Shown one piece after another: positions 34,095-42,827 of a DNA stretch of 46,335 nt. A program made the translations under genes and the position numbers. The notes beneath the pieces are model-generated. The model saw nothing but the letters and a program-made list of their open reading frames with translations, had not been told where the DNA came from and did no database searches. This DNA comes from Hungateiclostridiaceae bacterium UBA1305. GTDB taxonomy: Bacteria > Bacillota > Clostridia > Acetivibrionales > DTU013. Within the stretch, counting starts at the first letter, position 1, and each line of letters starts with the position of its first letter. The stretch covers positions 1 through 46,335 of the forward strand of contig DBTX01000013.1 of the NCBI GenBank assembly GCA_002307275.1, read 5' to 3'.

Positions 34095-35516
34095 ATGGAA
34101 AAAAGAATGATTGATGAAAAAATGAGGGAGAAGCATGGAAAAGTTCTCCGTTCTCTGGATAAAGCGCGTGTCGGCAAAAGAGTGATAGAAAAGGAATGGG
34201 ATACGAAAATCCTGCCCGGGATATTGAAAGAGATTGCTGCAAAGCACGGATTATTAAAGACCTGTGATATCAACAATCCGGTCAATACGGATGGAGAACT
34301 GGCAGACCGGTTTTTTAAGGCAGGATGGGAAGCAGCTCTCCGGCTGGGTTTTTATTGTCGTGATACGGAATCCATTATCAGTGTGGATGCCGATGAGTTG
34401 GAGACGGAGTTCCGAAAAGTACCGTCCTCTTTTGTTGCCGGAATAGGTGAGGGAGCAAGGGTGGTAAAGGCAAGGACACCTTCTGACGGGCAGGAACCAA
34501 TATTCGTGGCGCCGTTATCCATTCAGATGGATGAAGAGCTGTACATTCCCTTATCACAAGGGATCGTGAGCAGCAAGCTGGTGGATTTCCAGGAAGGACC
34601 CTCTTTGGATACCGTGATGGGAAGTCCGTTATTGGCGGATACTCCTTATGAAACCTTTGCAGGCATCTATGAGTATCATTTGCGGACGGAAGCACAACGA
34701 AGAGCCGGACGCAAGGGTATGGGCAACGCATTGGTATCCAGCGCAAGTACGCACTTTGGATTTCTGTCGGGCTATAATCTGTATGAGCAGCCTCAGATTG
34801 CATTATGTTTAAACCCTGCATTTATGAAAATAAACTATACCACCTTCCATAAATGTTTTGTAGCGAATGAACTCGGAGGAAATATCCGTTCGGAATCACC
34901 AACCATGATCGGCGGATATACGGGCGGACCTGAGACAACAGCCATTGCTTCCATTGCAACGGATCTTCTGCAATTTCCGATTTGCGGAGCCGTTCTGCCC
35001 GGCTCACCATGTTACGATATCAGGTATTCGGGAAATTGCGGACGTCACGGAGTATGGGCGCAGTCCATGGCAACCCAGGCTATAACGCGGAACAGCAATA
35101 TTATATTGATGAAAACAATCAATCAGGTGGCAGGACCAAGCGACGATATGTTTTTCTATGAATCGATCGTCGGTATGACTGCGGCGTCCGCATCCGGCCA
35201 GGCTTTTACAATCAGCCCGCGTTCTGCCGGTGGTTCAAAGAAAAATCATCTGACTCCGATCGAGGCATGGTATAATGCCGCAGTTTTCAAGGGAGCTGCC
35301 GGATTAAGCCTTTCCAGCGCGAATGACATCTGCAGGGAAGTCATTCCCATGTTTGAAGATTTCTTAATGAACCCACCGAAAGGAAAATCCTTCCGGGACT
35401 TGTTCGACATTGAAACCTTGACGCCGATTCCGGAATATAGGGAACAATACCTGAAAATGCGCGGATATGCGGAATCATTGGGGATTCCCATGCCGAAAGA
35501 CGGAGTGATCTGCTAA
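34095..35516 (+). CDS. Pyrrolysine-free MtmB-family corrinoid methyltransferase 2
   Basis: A 473-aa paralogue of the protein at 24928, with AGGAGG before the ATG. Shared MtmB features include EWDTKILPGILKEIAAKHGL, FKAGWEAALRLGFYC, GRKGM, MIGGYTGGPETTAIASIATD, SGNCGRHGVWAQ, AGPSDDMFFYESIVG and LTPIEAWYNAAVF. The residue aligned with pyrrolysine 202 of archaeal MtmB is Ala212 (GRKGMGNAL), and there is no in-frame stop. The active-site neighbourhood differs from homologue 1 (Thr205; TEYGHLGG versus THFGFLSG), so the two probably demethylate different compounds or different positions on one compound. Its corrinoid partner is encoded immediately upstream. Confidence 0.85.
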   Translation: MEKRMIDEKMREKHGKVLRSLDKARVGKRVIEKEWDTKILPGILKEIAAKHGLLKTCDINNPVNTDGELADRFFKAGWEAALRLGFYCRDTESIISVDADELETEFRKVPSSFVAGIGEGARVVKARTPSDGQEPIFVAPLSIQMDEELYIPLSQGIVSSKLVDFQEGPSLDTVMGSPLLADTPYETFAGIYEYHLRTEAQRRAGRKGMGNALVSSASTHFGFLSGYNLYEQPQIALCLNPAFMKINYTTFHKCFVANELGGNIRSESPTMIGGYTGGPETTAIASIATDLLQFPICGAVLPGSPCYDIRYSGNCGRHGVWAQSMATQAITRNSNIILMKTINQVAGPSDDMFFYESIVGMTAASASGQAFTISPRSAGGSKKNHLTPIEAWYNAAVFKGAAGLSLSSANDICREVIPMFEDFLMNPPKGKSFRDLFDIETLTPIPEYREQYLKMRGYAESLGIPMPKDGVIC

Positions 35517-35588
35517 AAGCAGGAATGAAAGGCTGTATGGGCATGAAATGAAGGTTGCCGGGTTTTGCCGGAACAATGAACCGGGGTT

Positions 35589-35671
35589 ATAAATCGGGGC
35601 TATAAATGGCCATAAATTAGGCCATAAATTGGGACATAAATCGGGTTATAAGTTGGGACATAAATCGGGAT
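35589..35671 (+). repeat. Tandem repeat of a 12-bp unit (about seven copies)
   Basis: Five exact-length units run from 35612 to 35671 (12 bp each, consensus ATAAATYGGGNN). They are preceded by two units of 13 and 10 bp (35589-35611) and followed by a degenerate one. The array fills much of the 178-bp spacer between MtmB homologue 2 and the PLP enzyme gene. No ORF is present in the spacer. Confidence 0.85.
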
Positions 35672-35694
35672 TAAATTGAAGGGAATGGTGTATT

Positions 35695-37170
35695 ATGATC
35701 AATCTCCAGATTAATGAAAAAGGGCTGCAAAGCAATATTAAAAAGGCAAGGGAAAATAGTATAGTCATACCAACGTTTGAACAGATGCAGAATCCGGGAA
35801 AGGTTCCTGAAAAGATTAAGGCCAAATTGAAAAATGTGGGGCTTTGGGATATCAATCCTCTGAATCTGTTCAGAATCACCTGGAAGAATGAGCCAAAGGA
35901 TTTTGGGGGTCAGTTTGGCAGCCCCAACTATATAGAACTGCCAAAGTCATTGACAGGTGTTGACGCCAGGATTATCTGCCTTGTCGGAAAGTGGTTTCCG
36001 ACAGGCTGCCACAAGGTTGGAGCAGCTTATGGATGTTTAGTGCCAAGGCTTGTCACAGGTCAGTTTGATGCGGAATACCACAAGGCGGTCTGGCCGTCGA
36101 CAGGAAACTATTGCAGGGGTGGGGCATTTAATTCAAAACTTTTATCCTGCCATTCCATCGCTATTTTACCTGAGGGCATGAGCCAGGAGCGCTTCAGCTG
36201 GCTTCGCTCCATTGCCGGGGAAGTTATTGCCACGCCGGGCAGTGAAAGCAATGTAAAGGAAATATTCGATAAAACCTGGGAGATCAGGAATACCCGTGAA
36301 GACTGCATGATATTCAACCAGTTTGAAGAAATGGGAAACCATTTATGGCATTATCATGTCACGGGAAATGCCATTGAAGAAGTTTTCAATTCTCTGGACG
36401 GAAAGAAGAAAAAGCTGGCAGGGGCATGCTTTACATCCGGATCGGCCGGAACTACAGGCGCAGGAGACTATCTTAAGGAGAAATTCCCGGGAGTAAGGAT
36501 CGGGGTGGGAGAAGCTCTGCAGTGTCCCACACTTTTGAACAATGGGTTTGGAGAGCACAGGATCGAGGGGATCGGAGACAAACATGTGCCATGGATCCAT
36601 AATGTAAAAAACACGGATATGGTTATTGCCATTGATGATGAAGACAGTCAAAAGCTGCTCAGGCTGTTTAATGAGAAGGAAGGACTGAAGTATCTGGCTG
36701 AGGAAGCGGGGGTTCCCCAGGAAACCATAGATACTCTTGGACTGTTTGGAATATCAGGAATCGCAAATGTACTATGCTGCATAAAGATGGCAAAATATTA
36801 TGAGATGACGTCGGAGGATGTTGTTGCCACCGTTCTGACAGACTCTTCCGATATGTATCAGTCGCGTGTCAGGGAATTGGAAGACGAGGACGGTCCATAT
36901 GGGATGAAGATGGCGGCGGTAGACCATAATATGCATATGCTTGGTTTGAGGACCGATAACCTTGAAGAACTTACGTATACAGGAAAAAAGAGACTTCAGA
37001 ATCTGAAATATTATACGTGGGTCGAACAACAGGGAAAAACTGCAGAGGAACTCAGGGCTTTATGGTATGACCAGGATGGAACCTGGGGCGCGGTTCACAG
37101 GCAGGCGAAGGAAATCGACCTGCTGATCAATGAATTCAATGAACGGTCAGGTGTTCTTGACAGCTTGTAA
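35695..37170 (+). CDS. PLP-dependent enzyme of the cysteine synthase/ammonia-lyase fold (fold type II)
   Basis: A 491-aa cytoplasmic enzyme of unknown substrate. It carries the fold-type-II features: a probable Schiff-base lysine in FPTGCHKVGAAYG, a substrate-loop-like STGNYCRGGAFN, and a glycine-rich phosphate-binding loop GSAGTTGAGDYL. It is longer than cysteine synthase (about 310 aa) because of an N-terminal extension of about 90 residues and a C-terminal tail. In E. coli and gut anaerobes the selenium/purine gene cluster contains YgeX, a fold-type-II diaminopropionate ammonia-lyase; this protein is not an obvious YgeX, but may hold an equivalent place in the pathway, handling an amino acid produced when the purine ring is opened. 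That is inference from context. Confidence 0.75.
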   Translation: MINLQINEKGLQSNIKKARENSIVIPTFEQMQNPGKVPEKIKAKLKNVGLWDINPLNLFRITWKNEPKDFGGQFGSPNYIELPKSLTGVDARIICLVGKWFPTGCHKVGAAYGCLVPRLVTGQFDAEYHKAVWPSTGNYCRGGAFNSKLLSCHSIAILPEGMSQERFSWLRSIAGEVIATPGSESNVKEIFDKTWEIRNTREDCMIFNQFEEMGNHLWHYHVTGNAIEEVFNSLDGKKKKLAGACFTSGSAGTTGAGDYLKEKFPGVRIGVGEALQCPTLLNNGFGEHRIEGIGDKHVPWIHNVKNTDMVIAIDDEDSQKLLRLFNEKEGLKYLAEEAGVPQETIDTLGLFGISGIANVLCCIKMAKYYEMTSEDVVATVLTDSSDMYQSRVRELEDEDGPYGMKMAAVDHNMHMLGLRTDNLEELTYTGKKRLQNLKYYTWVEQQGKTAEELRALWYDQDGTWGAVHRQAKEIDLLINEFNERSGVLDSL

Positions 37171-37194
37171 AACAATAACAGGAGGGTACTTACT

Positions 37195-38430
37195 ATGAAG
37201 CAGGTCATATCCGCAGTCTGCATCTTGTGCGGGGCTGAACATGAGGCGGTACCGGGGATTACCACATGCGTGAAATGCGGTGGGATCCTTGATGTGAAAT
37301 ACGACTACAAATATATAAAGTCAGTGCTTACAAAGGAAAAGGTGGCATCCAGGGAGCGGACCATGTGGAGGTATCTGGAACTGCTCCCGGTTGAGGGACG
37401 GCAGGACGGGTTAAGAAAACTGAGCGTCGGATGCTCTCCGATATATAATGCACCTGCTTTGGCAGAAGTAATCGGGATCAGATCCCTTACCATCAAAGAT
37501 GACGGAATCAATCCGACTTCAAGCCTGAAAGACCGCGCTTCGGCCATGGCGGTGGTAAAGGCGGCTGAGGCGGGACTTTCCACCATTGCCTGCTCTTCTA
37601 CCGGAAATGCGGCCTCCTCACTGGCAGGCAATTGTGCGGCAGCAGGTTTCCACTCCTACATCTTTGTCCCGGAAAGGGCGCCAAAGGGCAAAGTAGCGCA
37701 GCTCATGATGTTCGGAGCAAAGGTTTTTCTGGTGAAGGGAAACTATGAGGATACCTTCCGGATCTCGGCGGAGGCTATTGATCGATATGGCTGGTATAAC
37801 AGAAATGCGGCAATCAATCCCTATCTTGTCGAGGGAAAGAAAACCGTTTCATTGGAAATTGCAGAACAGCTGGAGTACAAAATGCCGGATTACCTCGCAA
37901 TTTCCGTGGGAGACGGATGTACCATTGCCGGAGTGTGGAAGGGTTTGAAGGACCTGTATGAAATCGGGTTTATCGATAAGCTTCCAAAGCTGATAAGTGT
38001 CCAGTCGGAAGGCTGCTGTCCGATCAACAGGGCGGTAAATGAGAAAAGTGCAATCAGACCGATGGAGGAAAACACCTTTGCCGACAGTATTGCCGTCGGG
38101 GTGCCAAGAAATCCTGACAAAGCCATCCTCGCCATTACAGAGTCCGCCGGGATAGCCGTAAATGTCAGTGATGAGGAAATCATGGCAGCGATGCGCCTGC
38201 TGGGGAGAACCTGCGGAGTGTTCGCAGAACCGGCTGGAGCGGCGGGAACTGCCGGAGTAAAAAAAGCGGTGGAATTGAAGCTGATCCCGTCCGATGCGTC
38301 AGTGGTCAGCGTAGTGACCGGCAACGGTCTGAAGGATACGGCAAACGCCATTAAAGCTGCCGGAGAGCCGGTGAGCATCACGCCGGACATGGAATGTCTC
38401 TGTAAACGATTGAATGAGGGTGCCATATGA
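37195..38430 (+). CDS. Threonine synthase-like PLP enzyme with N-terminal zinc ribbon
   Basis: A 411-aa fold-type-II PLP enzyme with AGGAGGG before its ATG. The N-terminus has two CxxC pairs (CILCG, CVKCGG) forming a zinc ribbon as in many threonine synthases. The PLP lysine lies in NPTSSLKDRAS, followed by STGNAASSLAGNCAAAG and SVGDGCTIAGVWKG. A biosynthetic threonine synthase is unexpected here: no thrB or hom gene is nearby and it lies between a second PLP enzyme and ssnA. It overlaps ssnA by 4 nt (ATGA). It probably acts on a small amino acid released by purine or methylpurine breakdown, for example as an ammonia-lyase; this is inference. Confidence 0.78.
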   Translation: MKQVISAVCILCGAEHEAVPGITTCVKCGGILDVKYDYKYIKSVLTKEKVASRERTMWRYLELLPVEGRQDGLRKLSVGCSPIYNAPALAEVIGIRSLTIKDDGINPTSSLKDRASAMAVVKAAEAGLSTIACSSTGNAASSLAGNCAAAGFHSYIFVPERAPKGKVAQLMMFGAKVFLVKGNYEDTFRISAEAIDRYGWYNRNAAINPYLVEGKKTVSLEIAEQLEYKMPDYLAISVGDGCTIAGVWKGLKDLYEIGFIDKLPKLISVQSEGCCPINRAVNEKSAIRPMEENTFADSIAVGVPRNPDKAILAITESAGIAVNVSDEEIMAAMRLLGRTCGVFAEPAGAAGTAGVKKAVELKLIPSDASVVSVVTGNGLKDTANAIKAAGEPVSITPDMECLCKRLNEGAI

Positions 38431-39770
38431 TTATTATTGGAAACGGACGCCTGATTACCAGGGACCTGAAAACGCCATTTGTTGAAAATGGAGCAGTGTG
38501 TGTTCAGGGCAGTACAATAAAGGAAGTCGGTAATACCCGTAGCTTGAAGGACAAGTATCCGGAGGCTGAATTCATCGACGCCCGTGACGGGGTCATCATG
38601 CCGGGTCTGATCAATACCCATCACCATATTTACAGTGCAATGGCCAGAGGAATGTCGCTTCCGAACCACAATCCGAAAAATTTCATGGAAATCCTGGAGG
38701 GAATGTGGTGGAAGCTGGACAGGAAACTTACCCTGGAGCAAATCTCGCTGTCGGCCTTTACGACCTACCTGGACTGCGTCAGAAACGGTGTAACAACAGT
38801 GTTTGATCATCACGCCAGTTATGGTTCCGTAGAGGGAAGCCTGAAGGAAATATCCAAAGCTGCCCGTGAGCTGGGCGTACGTACCTGTCTGTGCTATGAG
38901 ATTTCCGAACGGGATGGGGAAGAGAAAGCAAAACAAGCCATAGAAGAAAATTTTGACTTCATAAGGGTTACCAGGAGCAGCGGAAACAACCTGCAGAAAG
39001 CCATGATTGGTCTGCATGCCTCGTTTACCCTATCGGATGGCATCCTTGATTTCATTGGAGGAGAAAATACCGTCGGGGCCGGATACCATGTACATGTAGC
39101 GGAAGGAATCGCCGATGTTCAGGATTCCGTCCGGAAGTACGGGATGCGTGTTGTGCACCGGCTCAGGGAAAGAAATATTCTGGGGCCCAAAACCCTGGCA
39201 GTACATTGCGTGAACATCGACGAAGCCGAAATGGATGTTTTGAAGGAGACGGATACGATGGTGATACACAATCCGGAATCCAACATGGGAAATGCAGTAG
39301 GGTGTCCGCAGGTTCTTGACATGTGCAGAAAAGGAATCCTGACGGGTCTGGGAACGGACGGCTACACTTCCGATATGCTGGAATCCATGAAGGTAGCCAA
39401 CATCCTTCATAAGCACGACACCAAAAATCCCAGCGCCGCATGGGGAGAAATCCCGCAAATGTTATTTTACAATAACGCGGAAATAGCGGGAAGGTTTTTT
39501 GATACCCCGGTAGGAGTGCTGAAACCGGGCGCAGCTGCGGATATTATCATTATGGATTATATACCGTTGACGCCCATGAATGGGGATAACTGCAACGGAC
39601 ACATCCTGTTCGGGATGAATGGCAGAAATGTTGTAACTACCATGATCGACGGAATTATCCGGATGAGGGACAGGAAACTGAAAGGGATCGATGAAGCTGC
39701 GATCATGGCGGAATCCAGAGAAGAAGCGGCACGGTTATGGAAATCAATAGGTGGGGAAATAATGCAATAA
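38427..39770 (+). CDS. ssnA: Putative aminohydrolase SsnA
   Basis: A 447-aa amidohydrolase of the SsnA group, found with YgfK and selenium-dependent molybdenum hydroxylases. Evidence: PGLINTHHHIYSAMARGMSL, FMEILEGMWWKLDRKL, TTVFDHHASYGSVEGSL, GYHVHVAEGIAD, LAVHCVNID, VIHNPESNMGNAVG and LGTDGYTSDMLESMKVA closely parallel E. coli SsnA motifs. Recent work on anaerobic purine use places SsnA in the gut purine degradation gene set, although its exact reaction is not settled. It starts within the stop codon of the upstream threonine synthase-like gene. Confidence 0.92.
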   Translation: MIIIGNGRLITRDLKTPFVENGAVCVQGSTIKEVGNTRSLKDKYPEAEFIDARDGVIMPGLINTHHHIYSAMARGMSLPNHNPKNFMEILEGMWWKLDRKLTLEQISLSAFTTYLDCVRNGVTTVFDHHASYGSVEGSLKEISKAARELGVRTCLCYEISERDGEEKAKQAIEENFDFIRVTRSSGNNLQKAMIGLHASFTLSDGILDFIGGENTVGAGYHVHVAEGIADVQDSVRKYGMRVVHRLRERNILGPKTLAVHCVNIDEAEMDVLKETDTMVIHNPESNMGNAVGCPQVLDMCRKGILTGLGTDGYTSDMLESMKVANILHKHDTKNPSAAWGEIPQMLFYNNAEIAGRFFDTPVGVLKPGAAADIIIMDYIPLTPMNGDNCNGHILFGMNGRNVVTTMIDGIIRMRDRKLKGIDEAAIMAESREEAARLWKSIGGEIMQ

Positions 39771-39788
39771 TGTAAGGGGACACACCTC
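39768..39788 (+). repeat. 21-bp repeat, copy 1, at the end of ssnA
   Basis: Begins with the ssnA stop codon and includes AAGGGGACACACCTC. It is identical to 42745-42765 at the end of ygfK. Here the matching right arm is degraded, so only the left half of the palindromic element remains recognisable. Confidence 0.8.
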
Positions 39789-39833
39789 TGCAGGGGGCAG
39801 GGCGACACACAAAGCAGGTTGGAGGTTGAATAC

Positions 39834-42752
39834 ATGAGCGACAGAATGGTGCCGATTCCTTTTGATAAATTGATGGACCGGATCATGGAAGAATATCATA
39901 CCCGGGGAACGGTATTTTTGGTAAGAAAGCAGTATACCAACCGGATAAACAGATGTTATGGGATTTTTGGAGAAAAAATGGAAACGGTGTGTGGTCCTGC
40001 TGCAGGGCCCCATACTCAGCTTGCCCAGAACATCCTGTCGGCCTATTTTGCCGGCGCACGTTTTTTTGAATTAAAAACCGTACAGACTTTGGACGGGGAA
40101 GACCTTCCTGTTTCAAAGCCCTGCATCAAAGCGGAAGAAGAAGGATATAACGTGGAGTGGTCTACGGAGCTGAGGGTTCCCGAAGCAATGGAGGAATATA
40201 TCAAAGCCTGGTTTGCGCTGAAGCTGATCTCAAAGGAGTTCGGAATCGGAGACCCGGACGGCTTCATTTTCAATATGAGTGTAGGGTATGACCTGGACGG
40301 AATCAAATCCGAAAAGCTCGACCGTTTTATCGAAGGCCTCAAAAATGCAGGTTCCACGGAAATATGGAAAGAATGTAAAAGGGTCGCACTGAGCAGGCTT
40401 CCCGGATTTCATCGAATCGATGAGGAATATATCGATACCCTTTCTGACAAGGTCTGTACCTCTGTGACCTTATCCACTCTTCACGGTTGTCCTCCGGAAG
40501 AGATTGAAAAGATATCGGGTTATCTGTTGAGGGAGAAGCGTCTCAATACCTTTATCAAATGCAACCCCACCCTTCTGGGGTATGAATATGCCAGAAAAAC
40601 TCTTGATTCCACAGGCTTTGAATACATGGATTTTGATGAGCATCATTTCAGAAATGACCTTCAGTATGAGGATGCCGTGCCCATGATCGAACGGCTGAAC
40701 CGGTTGGCGGAAGAGAACGGGCTGACATTTGGCGTTAAGCTTACCAATACCTTTCCTGTAAGGATAAGGAACAGGGAGCTTCCCGGTGAGGAAATGTACA
40801 TGTCGGGCAAGGCATTGTATCCCCTTACCCTGTCGTTAGCGGAGAAGCTTTCACGCTCCTTTGACGGAAAGCTCCGAATCTCCTTTTCGGGAGGAATTGA
40901 TGCATTCAACATCAGCGGGATCGTGAAAGCCGGGATATGGCCGGTCACGATGGCGACAACCCTGCTGAAGCCGGGCGGTTATGCACGCCTTCAACAGATC
41001 GCAGAGATCCTTGATTCCCTGAGGGAGGAACCGGGAGAAGAAATCATCACATTCAAAAGGATTGAGCAGGACCGGCTGACGGAGCTGCTCGAGAAGGCGA
41101 TGACCGACAAACACTACATGGGACCCATGAAAGACAGGGTTCCCTTCAAGACCGGCGGCCCGCTTCCGATCACGGATTGTTTTATCGCTCCCTGTGAGGA
41201 TAGCTGCCCGATCCACCAGGATATTCCCGAGTACCTCAGTCTTGCAGGTGCAGGAAGGTATAAGGAATCCCTGGAACTGATCATGGAAAAAAATCCCCTT
41301 CCGTTTATGACGGGTACCATATGCAATCATCGCTGTATGAGCAGGTGTACCAGGAATTTCTACGAGGAGCCTGTAACCATCCGGCAGGTCAAGCTGGAAG
41401 CTGCGATGAAGGCTTATGAGGAAGTTCTCCCGGAAATCCGGCCTTCCGGCAAAAGGTCCAATATCAGGGCTGCTGTCATAGGAGGAGGACCTGCGGGGAT
41501 CGCGGTGTCCTATTTCCTGGCAAAAGCAGGCGCAGCCGTTACCATCTTTGAAAAGGAAGACAGCCTTGGCGGAATTGTGAGACATGTGGTTCCTGAATTC
41601 AGAATCCCCGTGAGCACAGTCGAAAGAGATGTTTCCTTTATCCGGAAGCTTGGTGTGGAAATCAAAACGGGCATAGAGATCAAAGGGGACCGGGAGCTTC
41701 TGGAAAGAGGATATACCCATATCATACTGGCGGTAGGTGCTAACAAGCCGATCCCGGTGGATATCCCCGGGTCGAAGCCGCTTTATGCGATCAGCTTTTT
41801 GCGCCAGGCAAGAAAAAACAGCATCGTCCCTGGAGAAAACGTAGCGGTGGTCGGCGGCGGGAATACAGCTATGGATGTGGCGCGTGCCGCAAAAAGGATT
41901 CCCGGAGTCAGCAATGTATCGCTGATTTACAGAAGAAATAAAAGACTTATGCCGGCGGACGAGGAAGAGCTTATCATGGCGCTGGAGGATAATGTTCAGC
42001 TTTATGAGCTGGCGAATCCGGTGTCCTGTGAAAGCGGGATCCTGAAATGTGAAAGGATGAAGCTTGGCAAGGCGGATGAGTCAGGCAGACAGAAACCGGA
42101 AGCAACAGGAGAGTATTTTGAAGTCAAAGCAGACGACATTATTGTAGCTGCCGGAGAGAAACCCGATATGGATTTCATGACAAAAAATTTTGGCCCAGGA
42201 ACCTTCCTGATCGGAGACTGCCTTGAAAAACCCAAAACGGTGGTAGAGGCAATCAGAGACGCACGGAATGCAGCGGAGCAGATTCTGAAGGAGACTCCGG
42301 AAAAGCAAAAGGGGTATGAGCTGGCGGAAGATACGGCAAAGGCCATCGACCATAAGAAGGGGACCCTTGCCTGTCCTGATTCGGGGCTGGCATCGACATT
42401 ATGCCTTCAATGCGCAACGGTATGTGAAAACTGTATTGATGTTTGCCCCAACAGGGCAAATATCGGGATTGATATTGGTTCAAATGAGATGGCCCAGATC
42501 CTTCATCTTGATGATTTGTGCAATGAATGTGGAAATTGCGCGAGCTTCTGTCCTTTTACCGGGCGTCCTTACAAAGACAAGCTAACGCTCTTCGGATCTC
42601 CGGAAACGATGAAGACAAGCGAAAATCCCGGATTTTTCGTTGATAAGGATACAGGAAGGATCTGCATGAATGAAGCACTGAATGCAGTGAGGACAGATAA
42701 AACCGACAAAATGATTTCCGCAATTATGGAAAGATATAGAAGCTTAATGTAA
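39834..42752 (+). CDS. ygfK: YgfK-type oxidoreductase (putative selenate reductase subunit), FAD and Fe-S containing
   Basis: A 972-aa electron-transfer protein conserved with SsnA and selenium-dependent xanthine dehydrogenase. ATG 39834 has GGAGG 8 nt upstream; the TTG at 39819 does not. The N-terminal part is dihydroorotate dehydrogenase-like (GPAAGPHTQLAQNI, FFELKTVQTLDGE, IFNMSVGYDLDGIK, STLHGCPPEEIE). The middle carries GltD-like cysteines (CEDSCPIHQ, CNHRCMSRC). Two dinucleotide-binding sites follow: GGGPAGIAVSYFLAKAG for FAD and GGGNTAMDVARAAK for NAD(P)H. The C-terminus has ferredoxin cysteines (CATVCENCIDVCPN and CNECGNCASFCPF) for two 4Fe-4S clusters. It may move electrons between NAD(P)H and the purine hydroxylases or a purine reduction step. 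The selenate reductase name is a historical annotation. Confidence 0.93.
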   Translation: MSDRMVPIPFDKLMDRIMEEYHTRGTVFLVRKQYTNRINRCYGIFGEKMETVCGPAAGPHTQLAQNILSAYFAGARFFELKTVQTLDGEDLPVSKPCIKAEEEGYNVEWSTELRVPEAMEEYIKAWFALKLISKEFGIGDPDGFIFNMSVGYDLDGIKSEKLDRFIEGLKNAGSTEIWKECKRVALSRLPGFHRIDEEYIDTLSDKVCTSVTLSTLHGCPPEEIEKISGYLLREKRLNTFIKCNPTLLGYEYARKTLDSTGFEYMDFDEHHFRNDLQYEDAVPMIERLNRLAEENGLTFGVKLTNTFPVRIRNRELPGEEMYMSGKALYPLTLSLAEKLSRSFDGKLRISFSGGIDAFNISGIVKAGIWPVTMATTLLKPGGYARLQQIAEILDSLREEPGEEIITFKRIEQDRLTELLEKAMTDKHYMGPMKDRVPFKTGGPLPITDCFIAPCEDSCPIHQDIPEYLSLAGAGRYKESLELIMEKNPLPFMTGTICNHRCMSRCTRNFYEEPVTIRQVKLEAAMKAYEEVLPEIRPSGKRSNIRAAVIGGGPAGIAVSYFLAKAGAAVTIFEKEDSLGGIVRHVVPEFRIPVSTVERDVSFIRKLGVEIKTGIEIKGDRELLERGYTHIILAVGANKPIPVDIPGSKPLYAISFLRQARKNSIVPGENVAVVGGGNTAMDVARAAKRIPGVSNVSLIYRRNKRLMPADEEELIMALEDNVQLYELANPVSCESGILKCERMKLGKADESGRQKPEATGEYFEVKADDIIVAAGEKPDMDFMTKNFGPGTFLIGDCLEKPKTVVEAIRDARNAAEQILKETPEKQKGYELAEDTAKAIDHKKGTLACPDSGLASTLCLQCATVCENCIDVCPNRANIGIDIGSNEMAQILHLDDLCNECGNCASFCPFTGRPYKDKLTLFGSPETMKTSENPGFFVDKDTGRICMNEALNAVRTDKTDKMISAIMERYRSLM

Positions 42753-42805
42753 GGGGACACACCTCAACAGGAAGTGTGTCTCTGGGGCCGGAGGAATGTC
42801 CCCTT
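42745..42805 (+). repeat. 21-bp repeat, copy 2, within a palindromic element after ygfK
   Basis: The repeat at 42745-42765 overlaps the ygfK stop codon and is the left arm of nested inverted repeats. GACACACCTC (42756-42765) pairs with GAAGTGTGTC (42771-42780) as an inner hairpin; alternatively AAGGGGACA (42751-42759) pairs with TGTCCCCTT (42797-42805). It resembles the small interspersed hairpin elements (REP/MITE-like) common in Clostridia. Confidence 0.7.
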
Positions 42806-42827
42806 TAAAGGTAAATGGAGGATTTAT

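Noticed and set aside
24928..35516. Possible pyrrolysine use in the MtmB homologues
   Set aside because: Both frames are continuous with no in-frame TAG, and ordinary Thr or Ala occupies the pyrrolysine position.
35589..35671. CRISPR array
   Set aside because: The 12-bp units are contiguous with no spacers, so this is a tandem repeat, not a CRISPR.
37890..39017. 375-aa minus-strand open frame
   Set aside because: Opposite the threonine synthase-like and ssnA genes; no domain resemblance.
40851..41720. 289-aa minus-strand open frame
   Set aside because: Antisense within ygfK, whose own frame has complete FAD, NAD and Fe-S motifs.
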